Assembly: GCA_003647435.1 (NCBI GenBank)
Contig: QMMV01000154.1
Location: 1 to 5,565, forward strand
Source: Deltaproteobacteria bacterium
GTDB taxonomy: Bacteria; Desulfobacterota; Desulfobacteria; Desulfobacterales; C00003060
Direction: 5' to 3'
DNA length: 5,565 bases
The notes beneath the pieces are model-generated. The model did no database searches, was not told the DNA's origin, and saw only the letters and a program-made list of their open reading frames with translations. Each line of letters begins with the position of its first letter. The stretch's first letter is position 1. This document shows positions 1 through 5,181 of the stretch, piece by piece. Position numbers and translations under genes: made by a program.

Positions 1-170
1 AAGGAGTGTACAGGCCATCCGATTGTAAACCGATTCACTGTCTGAGAGCATTAGTGAGCGTTGAGAAAGAACAGTAATATAGGTAAACTCGTCTTTGGCG
101 ATAGCGAATATTGTCAACGAATACATGCTATTTCAACCTCCAAGCACTGTTCTTTCTTTACGCTCAGTTA

Positions 171-190
171 CCTGCCTGCCGGCAGGCAGG
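171..190. repeat. Perfect 20-bp GC-rich palindrome
   Basis: CCTGCCTGCCGGCAGGCAGG reads identically on both strands. It lies in the right arm of the foldback element, where the left arm has no counterpart, which explains why the right arm is roughly 17 bases longer between the paired blocks. It could form a cruciform or RNA hairpin. It overlaps the start of a 30-base unit that recurs at 3539-3568, so it looks like part of a dispersed repeat family inserted into the larger element. Confidence 0.85.
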
Positions 191-204
191 TGCTCGAGTT
201 TGAG
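175..204 (+). repeat. Dispersed repeat, copy 1 (GGCAGGCAGG-YGCTCGAGTTTGAG type)
   Basis: This 30-base segment matches 3539-3568 at 28 of 30 positions in the same orientation. The two differences are C/T at the sixth base and T/C at the seventeenth. The unit combines the right half of the GC palindrome with the tail GCTCGAGTTTGAG, which itself contains an XhoI-like CTCGAG palindrome. Two copies in 5.6 kb, both intergenic, indicate a repeat family spread through the genome. Translated, such units read as PAGRQ-like peptides, which I recall from spurious intergenic ORFs of many uncultured bacteria. Confidence 0.8.
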
Positions 205-209
205 GCGGT

Positions 210-238
210 CTGCAATCGGATGGCCTGTACGCGATAAT
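210..238 (+). promoter_or_regulatory. Candidate sigma-70-type promoter for the membrane protein gene
   Basis: GATAAT at 233-238 matches the -10 consensus at five of six positions and is 17 bases downstream of CTGCAA (210-215), a weak -35 with three matches. The -35 would lie in the right terminal repeat of the foldback element and the -10 just outside it, so the element may contribute to expression of the downstream gene. The leader to the start codon would be about 35 bases. Based on consensus matching only. Confidence 0.3.
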
Positions 239-278
239 ATTTTCAAAAATCTAAACTGATACGATTTGTAGAATCTTT

Positions 279-2783
279 ATGGATCAAAAAGAGAAACATC
301 CTGAAGACCTTGGCCTCTTGCCCGGTGTTGGACTGACGTCCCTGGCGACACTGATGTTTCAGGTGGCCTTAACGCGGATATTTTCTGTAGCCCTGTGGCA
401 TCATTTTGCCTTTATGGTGGTAAGCATCGCTTTTTTCGGATACGGGGCAAGTGGCACATTCTTGATGATTATCCCCAAGACCCGTTGTACGCGCCCCGGG
501 CTTTCCAGGTTGGCATTTATTCTTTCCGTGACCATCCTATTTTCCTACTGGTGTTCGAACAGGATCCCGTTTGATCCAGCCCGGATCACATGGGACCGTT
601 ACCAATGGATATATCTCTTGGCCTGCTATGCTGTCCTTGCAATTCCCTTCTTCTTTGCAGGCCTAATTCTCGCGCTGGTCTATACACACAACTCAGACAA
701 AATAGGCCACCTATACGCCTGGGACCTCACCGGTGCAGGCTTGGGGTGTACAGGCATATTCCTGGTCTATTCCCGTGTCGGGGAGGCGGGCTCGGTTTTA
801 GCCGTCTGCCTGATTGCCTCCTTAGCATCACTTGTTTTCAGCGCCGGTGGATGGAAACTCAACCTTGTGCGTTTCTTCTGGATGGGAATATTATGCGTGT
901 TTCTGGTTACAAGCCCCGAGTTTCTAAACATAAAGATATCTCCTTACAAGACCTTGAACGTGGCGCTGAGGTATCCGGGCTCGAGGCTGCTCGAAACCAG
1001 GTGGGATGCTGCAGGCAGGATCGACGTCATTGAAAGCGGGGCAGTCCGTTTTGCCCCTGGTCTTAGCCTCCAATTCCACGGCAGCCTGCCACACCAGATA
1101 GGCATGTGCCTGGATGCGGGGAAGCTGAACGCGGTCACTCAATTCAGCGGCAAGAGGGAAGAGATTGCCTTTACTGAATTTCTGCCGGCATCTTTGCCAT
1201 ATTATATGCTTGGAACCCCTAATAATGTACTCATAATGGAACCAATGGGCGGCCTCGACATCCTTATTGCCCGCTATCATGGGGCGAAAAAGATCGTCAC
1301 AACCCATTCGAACCCGCTTTTTGTCAGGCTCATGATGGGACCGATGAAAGCGTTTTCTGGCAACCTCTATGGAGACAACGTCGATGTCGTTCAAGAACAG
1401 GGTAGAAGCTTTCTGCTCCGGGCCCCCCTTGCCTCTGATGTAATTCAGTTGCCCGTCACCGACAGCCTGGGGGGCCTCTCCTCAGGCCTCTATGGCCTGG
1501 CGGAGGACTACACGCTCACAGTGGAGGCATTTAAGACCTATATCGGAGCGCTTACACCTGACGGACTTCTGTCAGTAACGCAATACCTGCTCCCACCACC
1601 CCGACATGAGATAAGGCTGGCAGCCGTGGCCTCCGCAGCCCTTAAGGCCATGGGGATAAAGGAGCCTGAAAGGCATATTGCGGCAATCAGAACGTGGGGA
1701 ACATTTACCCTTGTGATTAAAAGAAACCCTTTTACAATTCCCGATGTCCAGCGGATCAAAGCGTTTTGCGGCAGGCTCCGCTTTGATCTCGTTTATTATC
1801 CGGGCATGGTTAGAGCCGAGGCTAATGTATTCAACCGCTTTCCAGGTCCCATTTATCACGATATGATTGAAAAGGTGCTGAACCCGAACAAAAGGGAGGC
1901 CTTTTACGAAGAGTACGTCTTTGACGTACGTCCTGTTACAGATGACAGACCTTTCTTTTATCACAGCTTCAGGATGGACAAAGTTGTTCCCCTGTACCGG
2001 GCTGTAGGTAATAAGTGGCAGCTGTTTATTGAGGGAGGATACCTGGTGTATCTTATTCTTCTTCAGGCACTTGTGATCGGCCTTTTTTTGGTCGCTCTTC
2101 CATTAAAAAAGGCCCGCCTGTCCTCTTCATGGTGGCTAATGGTCTACTTTGGACTCATTGGAATTGCCTTCATGCTCACAGAGGTTTGCCTGATTCAGCG
2201 TTTTGTTCTCTTTTTAGTAAGACCGGCATACGCCTTTTCAGCGGTGCTCTTCTCCGTTCTGGTTGCAACCGCCCTTGGAAGCTATCACTCGCCCACTCTC
2301 ACGCAAACCCTTACTGTGGAAGCCCGCCTGCGATTGCAAGACGCGAGCGGGCAGAGAAAGGGACTGGCGCCCAAGCTATCAGCAGGGAGATTTCGGAGAA
2401 GACTCACCTATCTGGTTGCAGCCCCGATCTTGATCCTTGCCTATACGCTGTGCCTGGACAACTTACTAAACCTTGCAATGTCGTGGCCGCTGATAGTGCG
2501 CCACGGCGTGGCCTTTTTGGTCATCTTACCATTGGGATTTGTGATGGGAATGTTTTTCCCTGTAGGGGTTCGAATCTTGAGCCTTCACTCTGAGAGCACA
2601 ATCCCCTGGGCCTGGTCTCTGAACGGATGCGCTTCGGTGGTGGGATCAGTGCTCGCTGTGGTGATAGCGCTGAGCTACGGTTTCAAGGCCGTCCTGTGCG
2701 CGGCTGCTCTTGCTTACGCCCTTGCCCTTTTCATATTATTCGCGGGTGATTTTTCCTATCATTGGGACAAAGACTACACCTAA
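279..2783 (+). CDS. Polytopic membrane protein with spermidine-synthase-like Rossmann domain
   Basis: 834 residues in three parts. Residues about 14-212 hold six or seven hydrophobic segments, including the family-typical PFFFAGL (123-129) followed by IGHLYAWDLTGAGLG. Residues about 213-583 form a soluble region resembling spermidine synthase: a beta-strand lead-in (RWDAAGRIDVIES, 241-253), a nucleotide-fold motif (VLIMEPMGGLDIL, 317-329), and the EDYTLTVEAF...LTPDGLLSVTQ stretch (409-435). Residues about 585-823 hold roughly seven more membrane segments, ending with PLGFVMGMFFPVG (751-763) and IPWAWSLNGCASVVGS (775-790). This architecture is known for membrane-bound spermidine-synthase-like proteins; the substrate is unknown. 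The acidic residue expected after the second beta strand is replaced by TTHSNP (341-346), and I do not see the catalytic aspartate pattern of true aminopropyltransferases, so polyamine synthesis is doubtful. An in-frame TAA at 252-254 with no intervening start codon makes ATG 279 the first possible start, although it lacks a clear Shine-Dalgarno. A hydrophilic loop (about 670-708) separates two membrane segments. The 3' end overlaps pcm by 48 bp. Confidence 0.85.
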   Translation: MDQKEKHPEDLGLLPGVGLTSLATLMFQVALTRIFSVALWHHFAFMVVSIAFFGYGASGTFLMIIPKTRCTRPGLSRLAFILSVTILFSYWCSNRIPFDPARITWDRYQWIYLLACYAVLAIPFFFAGLILALVYTHNSDKIGHLYAWDLTGAGLGCTGIFLVYSRVGEAGSVLAVCLIASLASLVFSAGGWKLNLVRFFWMGILCVFLVTSPEFLNIKISPYKTLNVALRYPGSRLLETRWDAAGRIDVIESGAVRFAPGLSLQFHGSLPHQIGMCLDAGKLNAVTQFSGKREEIAFTEFLPASLPYYMLGTPNNVLIMEPMGGLDILIARYHGAKKIVTTHSNPLFVRLMMGPMKAFSGNLYGDNVDVVQEQGRSFLLRAPLASDVIQLPVTDSLGGLSSGLYGLAEDYTLTVEAFKTYIGALTPDGLLSVTQYLLPPPRHEIRLAAVASAALKAMGIKEPERHIAAIRTWGTFTLVIKRNPFTIPDVQRIKAFCGRLRFDLVYYPGMVRAEANVFNRFPGPIYHDMIEKVLNPNKREAFYEEYVFDVRPVTDDRPFFYHSFRMDKVVPLYRAVGNKWQLFIEGGYLVYLILLQALVIGLFLVALPLKKARLSSSWWLMVYFGLIGIAFMLTEVCLIQRFVLFLVRPAYAFSAVLFSVLVATALGSYHSPTLTQTLTVEARLRLQDASGQRKGLAPKLSAGRFRRRLTYLVAAPILILAYTLCLDNLLNLAMSWPLIVRHGVAFLVILPLGFVMGMFFPVGVRILSLHSESTIPWAWSLNGCASVVGSVLAVVIALSYGFKAVLCAAALAYALALFILFAGDFSYHWDKDYT

Positions 2784-3476
2784 TAGGTGCTCTACCTCAT
2801 TCCCTTTTTTTGTTTTGGTGATCTTGGTAAGGGTTTGATAATATGTAGTGCTTCCTAACGGGATGAGAAGGCGGCCGCCCATCTTGAGTTGTTTCATGAG
2901 CGGAGGAGGGATGTGATTGGCCGCTGCCGTAACCATGATGGCATCAAATGGGGCATGTTCGGGCCACCCAAAGTATCCATCTCCATGTTTGACGCTCACG
3001 TTGTGATACCCCAAGGTCTTCAGACGCTTTGAGGCACTCTCTGCAAGCGATTTTCTGATTTCGATACTCCACACCCGATCTGTAAAATAACTCAGCACTG
3101 CTGCCTGATAGCCTGAACCCGTCCCTATCTCTAAGACCTTCTCCCCGGGTTTGACATTGAGGATTTGGGTCATCAGGGCGACAATATATGGCTGGGAAAT
3201 GGTTTGCCCCTCGCCGATCGGAAGGGGGTGATCGGCATAGGCCTGAGAAGCAAGGTGGGGGCTGACAAAAAGATGACGCCTGACAGTGCCCATCACCTGC
3301 AGCACCCTGGCATCGGTGATGTCGCGCCCTTTGAGCTGGTGCAAGACCATGCGCTTGCGTGCAGCAGCATATGGATCGGCGGACTCACAGAAAGCGGTAT
3401 AAGATAGGGATAAAAATCCTGCTATGACACATACCAGACCAAGGATCGGTAAATGGAGTTGCTTGCGTTTTGCCAT
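2736..3476 (-). CDS. pcm: Protein-L-isoaspartate O-methyltransferase, apparently exported
   Basis: The 246-residue protein transfers a methyl group from S-adenosylmethionine to L-isoaspartyl residues in damaged proteins, starting their repair to aspartate. Family blocks are in order: GEGQTISQPYIVALMT (88-103, with the conserved S94), the SAM-binding loop VLEIGTGSGYQ (114-124), the acidic E139 ending the next strand, HGDGYFGW (164-171), APFDAIMVTAA (175-185), GGRLLIPLG (200-208) and the C-terminal FVPMIG (236-241). Similarity to E. coli Pcm, recalled from memory, runs along the whole catalytic part. Compared with the roughly 208-residue cytosolic enzyme it has about 40 extra N-terminal residues: basic MAKRKQLH, then a hydrophobic stretch to about residue 29, ending near AFCESADP. 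This looks like a Sec signal peptide or membrane anchor and suggests a periplasmic enzyme. C30 is not in a good lipobox because F precedes it. The start is supported by GGAG at 3482-3485, five bases upstream. M43 would give a cytosolic-length form. The last 48 bp overlap the convergent membrane-protein gene. Confidence 0.95.
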   Translation of the reverse strand: MAKRKQLHLPILGLVCVIAGFLSLSYTAFCESADPYAAARKRMVLHQLKGRDITDARVLQVMGTVRRHLFVSPHLASQAYADHPLPIGEGQTISQPYIVALMTQILNVKPGEKVLEIGTGSGYQAAVLSYFTDRVWSIEIRKSLAESASKRLKTLGYHNVSVKHGDGYFGWPEHAPFDAIMVTAAANHIPPPLMKQLKMGGRLLIPLGSTTYYQTLTKITKTKKGNEVEHLLGVVFVPMIGKITRE

Positions 3477-3538
3477 TTGTTCTCCAACTCCTGAGCCTGC
3501 CCAACACTTTTATGGTGCCTTCCACTCCGTTTTATCCG

Positions 3539-3568
3539 CCTGCTGGCAGGCAGGCGCTCGAGTTTGAG
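3539..3568 (+). repeat. Dispersed repeat, copy 2
   Basis: Same orientation as 175-204 with 28 of 30 bases identical, ending in the shared GCTCGAGTTTGAG. Here the GC palindrome is less perfect: the left half is CCTGCTGGCAGG rather than a full mirror. It sits about 60 bp upstream of the pcm start, on the side where the pcm promoter should be. Confidence 0.8.
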
Positions 3569-3711
3569 AAGGTTTACCCAGTAGTTGCATCAGTTGCGAG
3601 GAAGATGTGCCACGTCCTTTGTTTTCCAACAGCGGGGTTTCTAATCGAAGTGCCCGCATGCTCACTACGTCTATATTCAAAGAGCCAAAGTGTTACGATG
3701 TCACATAGTTA

Positions 3712-3775
3712 AGGATTCCTCGCCGAGCCTCTCCTGAGCGTAAAACTAAGACTTCTCGCTTCGCTCGAAATGACA
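3712..3775. repeat. Intergenic repeat with CGCTTCGCTCGAAATGA core
   Basis: The segment has nested small symmetries (AGGATTCCT at 3712-3720, CTCGCCGAG at 3719-3727) and ends with a core that recurs in inverted orientation at 4440-4457, with an exact match over 18 bases (3756-3773). Its minus-strand translation gives FRAKREVLVLRSGEARRGIL, which resembles peptides I recall from spurious ORFs over intergenic repeats in many environmental genomes. It begins 16 bp beyond the macro-domain stop and may act in transcription termination or RNA stability for that gene. The outer limits are estimates. Confidence 0.6.
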
Positions 3776-3790
3776 AGTGTCCTTGTAGGG

Positions 3791-4315
3791 TTAAAAGCGC
3801 TCTAATGTCTCTGAAAATATTTGGTAACTGGATGCACCGTGAAGACAGAAAACAACCCTTTTCAGGCCACTCTTTCCCTCTCTCAAATAGTTGATTACAG
3901 TGCGAAGCATGATCTCGGCACACCGGTCCTTTGGAAACCCGAATATCCCTGTGCTGATGGCCGGGAATGTGATGCTGGTCAGTTTGTTTTCATCGGCTAT
4001 TTTCAGGCTATTTAAGGTTGCATTTTTTAGTTTTTCGTCCTCATTGCCTTCCCCCATCCGTGGTCCAACCGCATGGATGACATGACGCGCTTTGAGGTTG
4101 CCGCCAGTGGTAATCACTGCTCCCCCTACAAAAGTACCTCCAATGGCATTGCATTCTTCCTGGATCCTGGGTCCACCTTTGGCCCTGATTGCTCCGGCAA
4201 CGCCCGCGCCCAGGATGAGCTGGGCATTGGCCGCATTCACTATCGCATCGGTGTCCATCTCAGTAATATCACACTGGGCTACTTCCACGAGAGCCTTCCC
4301 AACCTTTTTCTTCAT
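3791..4315 (-). CDS. Macro-domain protein (ADP-ribose-binding, AF1521/YmdB type)
   Basis: A single-domain protein of 174 residues. Macro domains bind ADP-ribose, and many bacterial members hydrolyse ADP-ribosyl groups from proteins or nucleic acids, or deacetylate O-acetyl-ADP-ribose. Visible family motifs are the first binding-loop region QCDIT (14-18), NAAN (27-30), the GAGVAGAI loop (36-43), HAVGP (81-85) and the phosphate-binding PAISTGIFGFP (118-128). All four binding regions are present, so the protein should be functional. The frame could be extended upstream to 4357, but those 14 extra residues lie over the ribosome-binding site and are unlike the family. A perfect AAGGAGG seven bases before ATG 4315 decides the start. 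No ADP-ribosyltransferase or other partner gene is in view, so this does not look like a DarTG-type toxin-antitoxin pair. The neighbours give no strong clue to substrate. It is flanked on both sides by an inverted 18-bp repeat core. Confidence 0.93.
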   Translation of the reverse strand: MKKKVGKALVEVAQCDITEMDTDAIVNAANAQLILGAGVAGAIRAKGGPRIQEECNAIGGTFVGGAVITTGGNLKARHVIHAVGPRMGEGNEDEKLKNATLNSLKIADENKLTSITFPAISTGIFGFPKDRCAEIMLRTVINYLREGKSGLKRVVFCLHGASSYQIFSETLERF

Positions 4316-4322
4316 AATAATC

Positions 4323-4329
4323 CCTCCTT
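4323..4329 (-). promoter_or_regulatory. Shine-Dalgarno of the macro-domain gene (decides start)
   Basis: AAGGAGG on the minus strand, a perfect anti-16S match, with seven bases between it and ATG at 4315. It lies inside the longer open frame beginning at 4357 and therefore argues against that longer start. Confidence 0.9.
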
Positions 4330-4362
4330 TGCAACAACTTCCTATTGAACCATCCATCCTAA

Positions 4363-4389
4363 AGTATGATACTCAGCCTCAGCGGTCAA
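4363..4389 (-). promoter_or_regulatory. Candidate promoter and 11-bp palindrome upstream of the macro-domain gene
   Basis: On the minus strand TTGACC (4384-4389, five of six matches to the -35 consensus) is followed 15 bases later by CATACT (4363-4368, four of six), a short spacing for a sigma-70 promoter. The -10 overlaps AGTATGATACT (4363-4373), a perfect 5-1-5 inverted repeat that could be an operator half-site pair. The leader would be about 40 bases. Consensus matching only. Confidence 0.3.
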
Positions 4390-4439
4390 GAAAAAGCCTG
4401 CCTCCTATTTCATAACCTGCAAAAAGCCTCAAAACCTCC

Positions 4440-4457
4440 TCATTTCGAGCGAAGCGA
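4440..4457. repeat. Inverted copy of the TCGAGCGAAGCG repeat core
   Basis: TCATTTCGAGCGAAGCGA is the exact reverse complement of 3756-3773. The match stops abruptly on both sides, so only the core is present here, unlike the longer unit downstream of the macro-domain gene. The two copies bracket that gene in opposite orientation. Confidence 0.8.
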
Positions 4458-4582
4458 ACGCCCTGGCGCGACACGGGAATAATAACAGGTGACATATGAG
4501 AACCCGGTCTGGGCCAGGGAGAAACCTTCCTCATACAACCTGACACTCTCGCTGCATCCAGCTTTTACATGGGCATCATATT

Positions 4583-4602
4583 GGCGCTAAAATAATTGCG
4601 CC
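4583..4602. promoter_or_regulatory. Possible operator: GGCGC-N10-GCGCC palindrome
   Basis: GGCGC (4583-4587) and GCGCC (4598-4602) are complementary around an A/T-rich centre of ten bases, and the right half overlaps the candidate -35 of the fmdB-feoAB promoter. Its position suits a repressor site. It does not resemble the Fur or DtxR consensus I know, so no regulator is proposed. Confidence 0.3.
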
Positions 4603-4624
4603 TCTCTTTCAATTCTGCTATATC
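4596..4624 (+). promoter_or_regulatory. Candidate promoter of the fmdB-feoAB cluster
   Basis: TTGCGC (4596-4601, three of six consensus matches) and TATATC (4619-4624, four of six) are separated by 17 bases, and the ribosome-binding site begins 17 bases further on. It is the best-spaced pair immediately upstream of the cluster, but both boxes are weak. Confidence 0.3.
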
Positions 4625-4640
4625 TTGATGCACCTTAAGA

Positions 4641-4647
4641 AAGGAGG
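4641..4647 (+). promoter_or_regulatory. Shine-Dalgarno of the zinc-ribbon gene (decides start)
   Basis: AAGGAGG is followed directly by an in-frame ATG at 4648, too close to be used, and by ATG at 4654 with the ideal six-base gap. The second ATG also yields the conserved MPIYEF start of the family. Confidence 0.9.
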
Positions 4648-4653
4648 ATGCAG

Positions 4654-4902
4654 ATGCCGATATATGAGTTTCGATGCATGAAGTGCAATCAGATCTTTGA
4701 GTTGTTGAAAGTGAACGAGGGCGATGATGTTGAGATGAGATGCCCTCACTGCGGATCGGAAGACTTCGAGCGGGTACTGAGCGCAGTCAGTCATACAATG
4801 GGTTTCGGGAAAGGTGAATCACGAGGTCCAAAGGTAGAATCAAGACAGTGCCCTTCGGGGACATGCACGACATACGAGTTGCCAGGGCATTCCAGGAGTT
4901 AG
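4654..4902 (+). CDS. FmdB-family zinc-ribbon protein
   Basis: A small protein of 82 residues. It begins MPIYEFRC, the hallmark of the FmdB/CxxC_CxxC regulatory-type zinc ribbon family, with metal-binding pairs C8/C11 (CMKC) and C30/C33 (CPHC). A flexible tail with another cysteine pair follows (CPSGTC, C66 and C71), rich in Gly, Ser and Lys; such C-terminal cysteines occur in some members. The family name comes from a putative regulator beside formamidase/amidase genes, but molecular function is generally not established. The start is taken at 4654 rather than 4648 on ribosome-binding-site spacing and family N-terminus. It lies 39 bp upstream of feoA on the same strand with no terminator visible, so co-transcription with feoAB is likely and a role linked to iron or metal state is possible, but this is inference from context. 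Confidence 0.9.
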   Translation: MPIYEFRCMKCNQIFELLKVNEGDDVEMRCPHCGSEDFERVLSAVSHTMGFGKGESRGPKVESRQCPSGTCTTYELPGHSRS

Positions 4903-4941
4903 CGTGAGGAAGGTTCTTCAAGATACCGGAAAGGATATACC

Positions 4942-5178
4942 GTGAACTTGAGCGAGCTGAGGCAGGGTCAGACGGCGACGGTAGTTCGGGTTGGGGGCGA
5001 TGGGCCTTTTCGCAAGCGGCTCTACGAGATGGGATTCTTGCAGGGCACGGAGATCTATGTTGAAAAGTATGCTCCCCTCAGAGATCCTATTGAAGTTACC
5101 TTAAAAGGATATCAGGTTTCTCTCCGTGTAGATGAAGCGGCTCAGGTTGAAGTGAACAACATTAGGGGCAGGCGATAG
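4942..5178 (+). CDS. feoA: Ferrous iron transport protein A
   Basis: A cytosolic SH3-like protein of 78 residues that assists the FeoB ferrous iron transporter. The family pattern is clear throughout: LSELRQGQTATVVRV (3-17), the RLYEMGFLQGTEI segment (26-38), APLRDPIEVTLKGYQVSLR (44-62) and the closing EAAQVEV (65-71). The length is typical of the single-domain form. It starts with GTG; an AAGGA at 4931-4935 lies six bases upstream, and the next in-frame ATG codon would remove more than a third of the domain. Only three bases separate its stop from the feoB start, which indicates translational coupling and fits the usual feoAB order. Confidence 0.96.
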   Translation: MNLSELRQGQTATVVRVGGDGPFRKRLYEMGFLQGTEIYVEKYAPLRDPIEVTLKGYQVSLRVDEAAQVEVNNIRGRR

Positions 5179-5181
5179 AAC

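Larger units (their letters stand above)
8..230. mobile_element. MITE-like foldback element with 18-bp terminal inverted repeats
   Basis: Bases 8-25 (GTACAGGCCATCCGATTG) are the exact reverse complement of 213-230. Pairing continues imperfectly to about 32/206. A second pair of arms lies inside: 56-75 against 146-165 match at 18 of 20 positions (GAGCGT, two mismatches, then AGAAAGAACAGT). The unpaired centre is about 70 bases (76-145). A TA dinucleotide sits at both tips (9-10 and 228-229). If these are the target duplication, the element proper is 11-227 with 15-bp inverted ends, the pattern of elements mobilised by IS630/Tc1-mariner-type transposases. No open reading frame of useful size lies inside, so it would be non-autonomous. 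The arms are unequal because a GC-rich palindrome occupies the right arm. Alternatives are a long structured RNA or a foldback left by recombination. The inverted repeats are certain; the mobile interpretation is inference. Confidence 0.6.
3477..3790. other. Repeat-rich spacer between pcm and the macro-domain gene
   Basis: This 314-bp stretch holds no gene I can support. Small open frames on both strands have no family features and read through the repeats, giving peptides such as PPAGRQALEFE and FRAKREV, so I treat them as spurious. The content I can identify is the pcm ribosome-binding site near 3482-3485, a copy of the GC palindrome repeat at 3539-3568, a non-repetitive stretch from about 3570 to 3710, and a second type of repeat at about 3712-3775 close to the end of the macro-domain gene. 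No clear promoter for pcm was found. Confidence 0.7.
4316..4653. other. Divergent spacer between macro-domain gene and fmdB-feoAB cluster
   Basis: This 338-bp region separates two divergently oriented genes and should hold promoters for both. I see the ribosome-binding site of each gene, a candidate minus-strand promoter with a small palindrome near 4363-4389, a repeat core at 4440-4457, a 7-bp inverted pair CCCTGGC/GCCAGGG (4461-4467 and 4513-4519), a 20-bp imperfect palindrome at 4583-4602 and a candidate plus-strand promoter at 4596-4624. AAAAAGCCT occurs twice, 30 bp apart (4391 and 4421). No coding frame here has family features. Confidence 0.6.

Noticed and set aside
157..167. 11-base match TTTACGCTCAG, whose complement occurs at 3734-3744 in the other repeat
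   Set aside because: It is too short to establish that the two repeat families are related, and the flanks do not align.
924..1394. 156-residue minus-strand frame inside the membrane-protein gene
   Set aside because: It lies wholly opposite a well-supported coding region, with no recognisable domain or ribosome-binding context.
3470..3712. 80-residue plus-strand frame containing PPAGRQALEFE
   Set aside because: It starts inside pcm, runs across the palindromic repeat and has no domain features, so it is a translation of repeat DNA.
3772..3786. ACAAG-TGTC-CTTGT hairpin as a terminator of the macro-domain gene
   Set aside because: The stem is only five base pairs and no T-run follows on the minus strand.
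3693..3923. 76-residue minus-strand frame with FRAKREVLVLRSGEARRGIL
   Set aside because: It overlaps the 3' end of the macro-domain gene in another frame and then reads through the 3712-3775 repeat; it is not a plausible gene.
3791..4315. Macro domain as the antitoxin of a DarTG-like toxin-antitoxin system
   Set aside because: No ADP-ribosyltransferase gene is adjacent on either side, and the neighbours are pcm and fmdB-feoAB.
4316..4357. Upstream extension of the macro-domain frame to ATG 4357
   Set aside because: The perfect AAGGAGG at 4323-4329 points to ATG 4315, and the added 14 residues translate the ribosome-binding site and show no family similarity.
4581..4601. Possible sigma-54 promoter (TTGGCGC ... 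TTGCGC)
   Set aside because: The GG and GC elements are 15 bases apart, whereas the -24/-12 promoter requires 12.
4523..4915. 11-bp inverted match AACCTTCCTCA (4523-4533) and TGAGGAAGGTT (4905-4915) around the zinc-ribbon gene
   Set aside because: The arms are short and no other mobile-element feature supports them; a match of this size can occur by chance in 5.6 kb.
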